Source of the DNA: Alphaproteobacteria bacterium
GTDB taxonomy: Bacteria > Pseudomonadota > Alphaproteobacteria > UBA828
Length of the DNA: 48,003 nt
Assembly: GCA_011523425.1 (NCBI GenBank)
Contig: WTGU01000053.1
Span: forward strand, 1 to 48,003
Direction of reading: 5' to 3'
Below, piece after piece: positions 27,921-34,810 of the stretch. The notes below the pieces were generated by a model. It worked only from the letters and a program-made list of their open reading frames with translations. It did not search any database and had not been told where the DNA came from. Positions within the stretch are counted from its first letter, which is position 1; every line of letters starts with the position of its first letter. Made by a program: the position numbers and the translations under genes.

Positions 27921-28667
27921 GCCCCCGCGCGCCGCCGTGCGCGCGCCCGCGGGCACCGGCTGCGGCAGCGGCACGATGACCCGGCGCCGGCGCCGCGCCG
28001 TGACCGCGCGCGCCTCGAACACGGTCTTGCCGGCCTCGACATAGACGATGCCGCCGAAGGGGCGGCCGAGATGCCGGCCCAGATGGTGCCAGGCCGCAGC
28101 CGTGCGCAGCACCGCGCGCGAGCCCGTGGGCGGCAGGAACAGCATGGCGCCGGACGCGACCGGGGCGAAGCGGTGCTCGCGCAGGAGCCGGGCGAGCTGC
28201 GAGGCGCTGAAGGGCGAGCCGTGGCCGAAGGGCGTGGCCTCCGCCCGCGCCCAGAGGCCGTGGCGGTTCGGCACCAGCGCCAGCATGCGCCCGTTCGGCC
28301 GCATCACCCGCCAGATCTCCTCCAGCATCGGCCGGCGCTGCTCGCTGAACTCCAGGCCGTGGACGACGAGGATGCGGTCGATGCAGCCGTCGGGCAGCGG
28401 CAGGGCGCCGTCGTCGGCGAGCGTCACGAGCCTGCCGCCGCTCTCCGGCCAGGCCATCACCCCCTGGCCCGCCGGCATGACCGCGAAGACGCGGTCCGCC
28501 TCCTCGCGAAAGAGGCCGAGATAGGGCACCGGGTAGCCGAGGCCGAGCACAACCTCCTCGCGCACGCTCGGCCAGGCGCGGCGGAGCTGCTGGCCGATCA
28601 TGCGCCGCGCCACCCGGCCGAGCCGGGTCAGATAGAAGGCGTTGAGGTCGACGACGTCCTGGTGCAT
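27900..28667 (-). CDS. Class I SAM-dependent methyltransferase
   Basis: A 255-residue protein. LGLGYPVPYLGLF is motif I, DDGALPLPDGCIDRILVVHGLEF covers motifs II-IV in two steps, and EIWRVMRPNGRMLALVPNRHGLWARAEATP resembles methyltransferase type 11 proteins. The ATG at 28667 (MHQDVVDLNAFYL) is chosen because the longer frame to 28790 runs through the inverted-repeat element. No clear ribosome site. Substrate unknown. It is downstream of the pha genes but separated from them by the 273-bp element. Confidence 0.8.
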   Translation of the reverse strand: MHQDVVDLNAFYLTRLGRVARRMIGQQLRRAWPSVREEVVLGLGYPVPYLGLFREEADRVFAVMPAGQGVMAWPESGGRLVTLADDGALPLPDGCIDRILVVHGLEFSEQRRPMLEEIWRVMRPNGRMLALVPNRHGLWARAEATPFGHGSPFSASQLARLLREHRFAPVASGAMLFLPPTGSRAVLRTAAAWHHLGRHLGRPFGGIVYVEAGKTVFEARAVTARRRRRVIVPLPQPVPAGARTAARGGSAAIGP

Positions 28668-28678
28668 GGGCGGGCATG

Positions 28679-28951
28679 TTAACCTGCACTTCTCACCAGG
28701 GTCATGGTCTGCGCGGCGCTGTCCGGCCGACAGGGCAGGAGAGGCGCGCAGCGCGATGCGGGGACATCGGGCAAGCGCCTCGACGCACACTGTCGGCCGG
28801 AGAGCGCCGCCCTTCGGGTCGCGCCCAGGCGCCCGCCCGCGGCGTCGCGGGCCTCAACCGTATTCCCCGATACGCTTTTCGGCCCGCTCCTGGCGGATCG
28901 AACGCCTGGTGCGCGACGCAGACCGTGACCATGGTGAGAAGTGCAGGTTAG
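28679..28951. mobile_element. Non-autonomous inverted-repeat element, 273 bp
   Basis: Perfect 16-bp terminal inverted repeats, CCTGCACTTCTCACCA at 28683-28698 and its complement at 28932-28947, are flanked by TTAA (left) and TTAG (right). The symmetry continues inward with few mismatches (GGTCATGGTCTGCG against GGTCACGGTCTGCG), giving about 38 bp of near-inverted repeat per end. No open frame inside resembles a transposase. The CC-starting ends and TTAA-like flank recall IS1380-type ends, but this is from memory and tentative. It lies between phaB and a methyltransferase gene and fills most of a 308-base gap. Confidence 0.75.
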
Positions 28952-28975
28952 CAGCCCGCGCGCGCCGGCACCGGC

Positions 28976-29698
28976 TCAGTACATGTGGGTGCCGCCGTTC
29001 ATGGTGATGGTGGAGCCGGTGGTCCATGCCGCCTTGTCGTCGACGAGGAAGAGCACCGCATGCGCCACCTCGTCCTCGTAGCCCATGCGGCGGACCGGCG
29101 ACTTGTCGATGATCTTCTTCACGATCTTCTCGGGCATGTTGCGCATCATGTAGGTGTCGACGTAGCCGGGCGCCACGGTGTTGACCGTGATCCCGTGCCT
29201 CGCACCCTCCTGCGCCAGCGCCTTGGTGAAGCCGTGCATGCCCGCCTTGGCGGCGACGTAGTTGACCTGGTTGAGCTGGCCGGCCTGGCCGTTCATCGAG
29301 CCGATCTGGATGATCCGGCCCCAGCCGCGTTCGATCATGCCGGGATAGACCGCCTTCGACATGTAGTAGACGGAATCGAGATTGACCCGCACCACCCGCT
29401 GCCACTGGTCGTCGGTCATGTTCTCGAATTTGTTGTCGGAGACCGTGCCTGCGTTGTTGACGAGGATCTCGACCGGGCCGTGCTCGGCCTCGATCGCCGC
29501 GACGCCCGCGCGGCAGGCCTCGCCGTCGCTCACGTCCCACTTGCGCGCCGGAATGCCGGACTCCGCGCTGAACGCGGCGGCGCAGGCCTCGTCGGCATGG
29601 TAGTTGACCACCACCGGGTGGCCGGCCTGCTTCAGGGCACGCGCGATCGCCGCGCCGATGCCGCGCGTGCCGCCGGTAATCAGCGCAAGCCGTTCCAT
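28976..29698 (-). CDS. phaB: Acetoacetyl-CoA reductase, copy 1
   Basis: Reduces acetoacetyl-CoA to (R)-3-hydroxybutyryl-CoA with NADPH for polyhydroxybutyrate. The 240-residue SDR has TGGTRGIGAA, LVNNAGTVSDNKF, the catalytic IGSMNGQAGQLNQVNYVAAKAG (Ser, Tyr, Lys; written here in one run of family-typical residues), VAPGYVDT and a terminal TMNGGTHMY. ATG 29698 follows GGGGAGGCGG. It is a tandem paralogue of the next gene, 35 bases apart, and last in the pha operon. Confidence 0.93.
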   Translation of the reverse strand: MERLALITGGTRGIGAAIARALKQAGHPVVVNYHADEACAAAFSAESGIPARKWDVSDGEACRAGVAAIEAEHGPVEILVNNAGTVSDNKFENMTDDQWQRVVRVNLDSVYYMSKAVYPGMIERGWGRIIQIGSMNGQAGQLNQVNYVAAKAGMHGFTKALAQEGARHGITVNTVAPGYVDTYMMRNMPEKIVKKIIDKSPVRRMGYEDEVAHAVLFLVDDKAAWTTGSTITMNGGTHMY

Positions 29699-29733
29699 CT
29701 TCCGCCTCCCCTCGCCCGCTTCCGTCGCTTCGT

Positions 29734-30456
29734 TCAGTACATGTGGTGGCCGCCGTTGACCGAGATCGTGGAGCCGGTGATGAAGTCGGCGTCGTCGGCG
29801 ATCAGGAAGAGCACCGCGCGGGCGATGTCCTCGGCCCGGCCGAGCCGGCCCACGGGGATCGAGGCGACGATCTTCTCCAGCACCGCCTCCGGCACCGCGC
29901 GCACCATCTCGGTATCGACGTAGCCGGGCGCCACGGCATTCACGGTGATGTTGTGGCGCGCGCCTTCCTGCGCCAGCGCCTTGGTGAAGCCGTGGATCCC
30001 CGACTTCGCCGCGGCATAGTTGACCTGGCCATACTGGCCGGCCTGGCCGTTGATCGAGCCGATGTTCACGACCCGCCCGAACTTGCGCGCGCGCATGCCG
30101 GGGAAGGTCGCGTGGCAGAGGTTGAAGCAGGAGCCGAGGTTGGTGTCGAGCACCGCCTGCCAGTTGTCCGGCGTCATCTTCTGCAGCGTGCCGTCGCGGG
30201 TGATCCCGGCGTTGTTCACCAGGATGTCGATGGGGCCGATCTCCTGCTCGATGCGCCCGACGCCCGCTTCGCAGGCGGCGAAGTCGCCCACGTCCCACTT
30301 GTGAACGGCGATGCCGGTGGCGCTGCGGAAGCGCTCGGCCGCCTCGTCGTTCGCGTTGTAGTTCGCGGCTACCTGGTAGCCGTCGTTCTTCAGCGCCAGC
30401 GAAATGGCGCCGCCGATACCGCGTGTTCCGCCCGTGACCAGTGCCACCCGAGTCAT
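29734..30456 (-). CDS. phaB: Acetoacetyl-CoA reductase, copy 2
   Basis: The same length (240 residues) and reaction as its neighbour. Signatures are TGGTRGIGGA, LVNNAGITRDGTLQKM, IGSINGQAGQYGQVNY followed by AAAKSGIHGF, and SVNGGHHMY. It is closer to the canonical PhaB than copy 1, since it retains ITRD in the NNAG region. It lies 88 bases downstream of phaC in the same direction. Two tandem copies suggest recent duplication or division between cofactors or chain lengths. Confidence 0.94.
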   Translation of the reverse strand: MTRVALVTGGTRGIGGAISLALKNDGYQVAANYNANDEAAERFRSATGIAVHKWDVGDFAACEAGVGRIEQEIGPIDILVNNAGITRDGTLQKMTPDNWQAVLDTNLGSCFNLCHATFPGMRARKFGRVVNIGSINGQAGQYGQVNYAAAKSGIHGFTKALAQEGARHNITVNAVAPGYVDTEMVRAVPEAVLEKIVASIPVGRLGRAEDIARAVLFLIADDADFITGSTISVNGGHHMY

Positions 30457-30544
30457 GCTTGCTTTCCCCGATCGTGCATCGCGCCGCCGGGGAAGGGCTC
30501 CTCGGCGACGCGCGCGCCTCATATGCGCCGGCGCCGGCGCATTT

Positions 30545-31783
30545 TCAAGGGCTGCCGCGGGCGGACGCGTCGGCGTGCGCGGCGATCCAGCCCGCGAGCC
30601 GGCGCCAGAGCAGGCGCTTGGCGCGCGGGCTGGCCATCATCCCGATATGGCCGAGCGGCGGCCGCCAGGTCTCGACCGCAGGCAGGGCCGCGCTCAGCGC
30701 CGCCGCGGACGCCGGCGGGACGATGCGGTCGCGCGCCGGCACGACGTTGAGCGCAGGCGTGGTTACACGCTCGGGCCGGACCGCCTCGCCCCCCACCCGC
30801 CAGAGGCCGCGCCCAGGCGCGTTCGCGCCGTACCAGTCCTCGAGGCAGGCCTCGGCAACGGGCGCGGTGAGCGGCACGGCGTCGTTGAGCCAGTCCTCCA
30901 GCGCGACGAAATTGCGCGCGGCTGCGGAGGCGGTCGCAAGCGCGGCGAAGGCCGAGAACTTGCGGGCTGCGAGCAGCGGATCGAGCCCGGCGAACATCGC
31001 CTGCAGGGCGTCGGCCGGAAGCTCGCCTGCGGCCTCGGTCAGCGCCAAGAGCCCCGGCGCGCAGGCGGCGACGAGGCGCGCCTGGTGGCCGCCGTCCGCG
31101 TGAAAGTCCCAGGGCGTCGCCAGCAGCACCAGCGCCGCCACCTCCGGGCGGGCGGCCAGCGGCAGCGCCATCGTTCCCCCCATGCAGTAGCCCGCCAGCG
31201 CGAGCGGCCGGCCCGCGTCCCGGTGCACGGCCTCCAGCGCCGGCGCGAGCCGGCCCGTGATGTAGTCGTCGAGCGTGAACGCCCGCTCGTCCGTGCCCGG
31301 CGCGCCCCAGTCGAGCAGGTAGGGGCGCAAGCCCCGCTCGCGCAGGTAGCGGGCGAAGCTGCGGCGTGCCGTGAGGTCGAGGATGTAGGCGCGGTTGATG
31401 AGCGAGGGCACGAGCAGCACCGGCGTGCCCGCGGGCTCCCCGCCGAAGGCCAGCACCCGCGTCGACCCCGCCTGCCACAGCACCGGCGGGGCGGCGAGGC
31501 GGCGCCGGTAGGGATGCGCCCGGTAGCCCTCGATGCCGTCGAGGAAGAGGCCGATGCGCCGGGCCGCGTGCGCGCCGAGCGCACGCGCGAGCGCCTCAGG
31601 ATCGGCGCGGGCGAGCGGCTGCCGCAGGGCCGCCGCCTCCGCTTCCGCCGCGTGCTTCCAGCGCAGCGATCCGCTCCGCGCAGGCGGCAAGGCGGCGAGC
31701 GAGCTCAGCCAGCCGCCGAGCGCCATCGCCAGATGAAGCTGCAGCGGCCTGGGGCCCGTGCGCGGCGGCGCCGGGTCCGGCAT
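30545..31783 (-). CDS. phaC: Short poly(3-hydroxyalkanoate) synthase-like protein
   Basis: Polymerises (R)-3-hydroxyacyl-CoA. At 412 residues it is much shorter than class I synthases (about 590) and nearer class III PhaC (about 355). It has the synthase lipase box GYCMGG with Cys200 as nucleophile, Asp352 in PARDRIVPP and His379 in GHIGMM, plus VPSLINRAYILDL and YLLDWGAPGTDERAFTLDDY. The complete triad and linkage to two phaB genes support synthase over a general hydrolase or depolymerase. The first 188 bases overlap a 123-codon ORF; Met20 (31726) is an alternative start. Confidence 0.85.
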   Translation of the reverse strand: MPDPAPPRTGPRPLQLHLAMALGGWLSSLAALPPARSGSLRWKHAAEAEAAALRQPLARADPEALARALGAHAARRIGLFLDGIEGYRAHPYRRRLAAPPVLWQAGSTRVLAFGGEPAGTPVLLVPSLINRAYILDLTARRSFARYLRERGLRPYLLDWGAPGTDERAFTLDDYITGRLAPALEAVHRDAGRPLALAGYCMGGTMALPLAARPEVAALVLLATPWDFHADGGHQARLVAACAPGLLALTEAAGELPADALQAMFAGLDPLLAARKFSAFAALATASAAARNFVALEDWLNDAVPLTAPVAEACLEDWYGANAPGRGLWRVGGEAVRPERVTTPALNVVPARDRIVPPASAAALSAALPAVETWRPPLGHIGMMASPRAKRLLWRRLAGWIAAHADASARGSP

Positions 31784-31967
31784 TCAGGCTGCCGCTCGCG
31801 TGCGCGCCGGCCATCGCTCCGAGGTGCAGGGCGGCGAGCCTGGAGGCGAGCGGGCCGGGGCCTTCGTCCCGCCCGGTGCCGGCGACCTCCTCCTGCCAGA
31901 GGTCGAGGAAGCGGCGGGCGAGCGTGGCCGGATCGTCGTCATCGCTCGCGCTCCCCGCCTCGCTCAT
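31596..31967 (-). CDS. Possible mini-PhaE-like synthase subunit overlapping phaC
   Basis: A 123-residue ORF (ATG 31967) whose last 188 bases overlap the phaC start in another frame. The N-terminus has PATLARRFLDLWQEEV, like the FL-x-LWQ helix of PHA synthase subunits. An Ala/Gly/Pro linker (about 55-82) leads to a helical ARRLAELARRLAACAERIAA segment resembling the C-terminal coiled coil of PhaE/PhaR. It ends in a basic tail. PhaE proteins are usually much larger, so this is an inference from position and pattern. There is no strong ribosome site, and TATACT sits 6 bases before the ATG. Confidence 0.5.
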   Translation of the reverse strand: MSEAGSASDDDDPATLARRFLDLWQEEVAGTGRDEGPGPLASRLAALHLGAMAGAHASGSLNAGPGAAAHGPQAAAASSGDGARRLAELARRLAACAERIAALEARGGSGGGGPAAAARPRRS

Positions 31968-32040
31968 GGCCGCAGTATAGCCGATGCGACAGGGCGCATG
32001 CGGCGCCGCGTCCTCCCGCCGCCGGGCGCTGGCTGCGTCG

Positions 32041-32069
32041 TTGACACCCCCGGCCGTGCGTCCCATGCT
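32041..32069 (+). promoter_or_regulatory. Promoter giving a probably leaderless ridA-type mRNA
   Basis: A perfect TTGACA (32041-32046), a 17-bp spacer, and CATGCT (32064-32069; four of six bases match). The ATG of the downstream gene is at 32076, seven bases past the -10, so transcription should start at or next to the start codon, and no ribosome site is present. Confidence 0.55.
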
Positions 32070-32075
32070 CGGGCC

Positions 32076-32600
32076 ATGACCATCGAGCAGAAGATCGAGG
32101 CCGCGGGCCTCACCCTGCCCCGGCTGGAGGACAGCTACAGCAACAACCCCGCGGGCGCGAAGTACGTCTCGCACCACGCGTTGGGGCGCGTGCTCTACCT
32201 CTCGGGCTGCACGCCGGCCAAGGACGGCAAGCCCTACATGACCGGCGTTCTCGGCGTCGACCGGACCATCGAGGAAGGCTACGAGGCCGCCCGCCAGTGC
32301 ATGCTCTGCTACCTCGGCATGATCAAGTACGCGCTGGGCGATCTCGACCGGATGCACCGCATGCTGCATCTGGTGGGCTACGTGAACTCGGGCCCCGACT
32401 TCACCGACCAGCCGCGCGTCATCAACGGCGCCGTCGACCTCCTGGTCGAGCTCTACGGCCGCCGCCTGATGCCCACGCGCGCCGCCATCGGCTGCCGCGG
32501 GCTCGCGGTCGACCACTCGGTCGAGCTGATCGCCACGGTGGAATTCGACGGCGGCAGCGTGGCGCCCGCGCTCGCCCGCGACGGGACGGTGCTGGACTGA
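32076..32600 (+). CDS. RidA/YjgF-family protein (larger, arginine-containing)
   Basis: A 174-residue Rid-family protein. VLYLSGCTPAKDGKPYMTGVLG and MHRMLHLVGYVNSGPDFTDQPRVINGA span the fold in two parts, and GLAVDHSVELIATVEF is the final strand. The position of the catalytic arginine is kept as Arg in MPTRAAIG, unlike in the Rid protein at 5392. Its extended N-terminus (about 35 residues) and the GC-x-GLA-x-DHSVE segment suggest a separate subgroup. It is followed after 37 bases by a quinone oxidoreductase gene, probably in one transcript. Confidence 0.88.
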   Translation: MTIEQKIEAAGLTLPRLEDSYSNNPAGAKYVSHHALGRVLYLSGCTPAKDGKPYMTGVLGVDRTIEEGYEAARQCMLCYLGMIKYALGDLDRMHRMLHLVGYVNSGPDFTDQPRVINGAVDLLVELYGRRLMPTRAAIGCRGLAVDHSVELIATVEFDGGSVAPALARDGTVLD

Positions 32601-32637
32601 GCGGCGCTCCCGCCGCCCCGACGAGAGACCCCGAGCC

Positions 32638-33627
32638 ATGAAAGCGGTGCTCTGCAGGGCCTTCGGCCCGCCGGAAACCCTTGCGGTCGAGACTGTGGAT
32701 CCGCCCGCGCCCGGCCCCGGCGAGGTGCGCATCGCGGTGGCGGCGGTGGGCGTGAACTTTCCCGATCTGCTGCTGATCGAGGGCAAGTACCAGATCAAGC
32801 CGCCGTTCCCCTTCAGCCCCGGCCTCGAATGCGCCGGCGTCGTCGCCGAGTGCGGCCCGGGGGTGGAGGGGCCCGCGCCCGGCACCCGCGTCATGGCGTT
32901 CCTCTCCCACGGCGGCATGGCCGAGCAGGTGGTGGTGCCGGCGACGTGCGTCTTCCCGATCCCCGATGCGATGCCGTTCGACGTCGCCGCCGCTTTCCCC
33001 GTGGTCTACGGCACCAGCTACCACGCGCTGGCGAGCCGGGGCGCGCTGGCCCGGGGCGAGACGCTGCTGGTGCTCGGCGCTTCCGGCGGCGTCGGGCTCT
33101 CTGCGGTGGAGATCGGCAAGCGCCTCGGGGCAACGGTCATCGCCGCCGCGGGCAGCGACGAGAAGCTCGCGCTCGCCGCCCGGCACGGCGCCGACCATCT
33201 CGTCAACTACCGCAGCGAGGACCTGCGGGAGCGGGTGAAGGCGCTGACGGAGGGCCGCGGCGCCGACGTGATCTACGACCCGGTCGGCGGCGACTTGTTC
33301 GATGCGTCGATGCGCTGCATCGCCTGGAACGGCCGGCTGCTGGTCGTCGGCTTCGCCTCCGGCCGCATCGCCGAGGCGAGGACCAACATCATCCTGCTCA
33401 AGGAGATCAGCGTCGTCGGTGTCGCCTGGGGGGCCTTCGCCCACCGGGATTCCGCCGCCAACCGCGCCAATTTCGCGGAACTCCTGGGCTGGCACGGGGC
33501 CGGCGCGCTGCAGCCGCTGATCTCCCGCCGCCTACCTCTGGCAGACGCGCCGGCGGCGCTGGAGGCGTTCCAGAGCCGCAGCGTGGTCGGCAAGCAAGTG
33601 CTGACGGTGGCGCAGCCCGGCGGCTAA
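32638..33627 (+). CDS. NADPH:quinone oxidoreductase, zinc-independent MDR family
   Basis: A 329-residue medium-chain reductase. The N-terminal GroES-like part has GPGEVRIAVAAVGVNFPDLL (catalytic zinc ligands absent), FSPGLECAGVVAECG and VVYGTSYHAL. The Rossmann domain has VLGASGGVGLSAVEIGKRLG and YDPVGGDLFDASMRC, and the C-terminus has RRLPLADAPAALEAFQSR. It is typical of QOR enzymes reducing quinones or activated alkenes with NADPH. The substrate is not defined. Probably co-transcribed with the RidA gene upstream. Confidence 0.9.
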   Translation: MKAVLCRAFGPPETLAVETVDPPAPGPGEVRIAVAAVGVNFPDLLLIEGKYQIKPPFPFSPGLECAGVVAECGPGVEGPAPGTRVMAFLSHGGMAEQVVVPATCVFPIPDAMPFDVAAAFPVVYGTSYHALASRGALARGETLLVLGASGGVGLSAVEIGKRLGATVIAAAGSDEKLALAARHGADHLVNYRSEDLRERVKALTEGRGADVIYDPVGGDLFDASMRCIAWNGRLLVVGFASGRIAEARTNIILLKEISVVGVAWGAFAHRDSAANRANFAELLGWHGAGALQPLISRRLPLADAPAALEAFQSRSVVGKQVLTVAQPGG

Positions 33628-33739
33628 GCGCCTCAGGCCGCGTGCCCGCGCGGCTCCTTTACCGCCGGCACGCGATTTTCTACCTTGGGTCAGCGCCGCG
33701 CTCGCGCTGCGGCGGGCGACAGGACGGCTGAGACGGGGC

Positions 33740-34810
33740 GTGGCAGAGAACAGGGTCCAAGGCAGCGAGGGGCCGCTCGTGGACGATCCCGTCGTCGGCC
33801 ACCCGGTCCGCGCCGGCGGCTGGGCGGACCACGCTGCCTCGTCCTATGCGCTCGCGGCCACGGCCATCGACGAGGGTCGCTTCGCCGACGCAGCGGCGCT
33901 GGCCCGCCACACGATCGAGGAAGCGCGCGAGGGCTACGAGCTCTATGCGCTCTGGGCTGACCAGATCAGGGAAACGCTGGCCGCTGAGGGCGTGGACGAG
34001 GCCGGGATCGCCGCTGGCGAGGCGCGGCTCGATGCGCTGCTCGCCGGCGAGGACGGCGCCCCCTTCGACATCCACGCGGGCTGGGCCGCCTATGTGGCCG
34101 CGATCGACGAGGTCGAGGCGGCCTGCGACGCCGGCGACGGGCGCGCGGCCCGCACCGGGCTGGAGCGCGCGCGCCTCCTCTGGCTCGAGACCCACGACCG
34201 GGGCTGCGACCGGGTCTACGGCATGCTCGACCTCGTCGTCCGCCATCTCGGCGAGCGCCGCATCGGCCCGCTCTGGGACGAGCTCATGGCGCCGATGTAC
34301 GAGACCTACGACGTCTACGACACCGCTACGCATCCCTGGCCGCGCTCGCTGCACCGGCTGATCGTCATCGCCGCGCTCTCGCTACGCGGCCATCTGAGCG
34401 GGCCTGGGCGCATGGGCGCGGTCGAGATCGCGGAGGAGGCCGATCGCTGGGTGCTGAGCTTCGATCCCTGCGGCTCCGGCGGGCGCACCTACCGCGAGGA
34501 CGACGCGCACGCGCCCCGCATGCTGCCGCCCTACGGCTTCGCCGTGACCACCGAGGCGCACGACTGGGCCTGGGGCAAGAAGGGTATCTGCGTCTACTGC
34601 GTGCACTGCTGCCAGCTCAACCAGCGCATGCCGATCCGCCGCTTCGGCTATCCGACGCGGGTGATCGACCCGCCGACCTGGCCGGCGGCGCGGGCGGGCG
34701 GCGTGTGCCGCTGGTCGATCTACAAGGACCCGTCGCTGGTGCCTGAGGAGGCCTATACCAGCGTCGGCCACGCGAAGCCGGCGGCGGCCGGCGCGGGGCT
34801 CAGCCCATGA
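33740..34810 (+). CDS. Uncharacterised protein with CxxCxxCC motif, coupled to a glutamine synthetase-like gene
   Basis: I do not recognise a characterised family. The 356-residue protein has a helical N-terminal half with Ala-rich repeats (AAALARHTIEEAREGYELYA, ARTGLERARLLWLE). A compact C-terminal part contains FDPCGSGGRTYR (Cys244), GKKGICVYCVHCCQLNQR (Cys284, 287, 290 and 291 with His289), GYPTRVIDPP and CRWSIYKDPS (Cys323). Such cysteine spacing suggests a metal or redox site. No signal peptide or membrane helix is seen. GTG 33740 follows only a weak GACGGGGC. The stop overlaps the next start by 4 bases (ATGA), so it is translationally coupled to the glutamine synthetase-like ligase and likely acts with it. 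Confidence 0.75.
   Translation: MAENRVQGSEGPLVDDPVVGHPVRAGGWADHAASSYALAATAIDEGRFADAAALARHTIEEAREGYELYALWADQIRETLAAEGVDEAGIAAGEARLDALLAGEDGAPFDIHAGWAAYVAAIDEVEAACDAGDGRAARTGLERARLLWLETHDRGCDRVYGMLDLVVRHLGERRIGPLWDELMAPMYETYDVYDTATHPWPRSLHRLIVIAALSLRGHLSGPGRMGAVEIAEEADRWVLSFDPCGSGGRTYREDDAHAPRMLPPYGFAVTTEAHDWAWGKKGICVYCVHCCQLNQRMPIRRFGYPTRVIDPPTWPAARAGGVCRWSIYKDPSLVPEEAYTSVGHAKPAAAGAGLSP

Noticed and set aside
28668-28790. N-terminal extension of the methyltransferase at 27900-28667
   Set aside because: The extra 41 residues are encoded by the inverted-repeat element and an unrelated leader; the conserved protein begins at MHQDVVDL.
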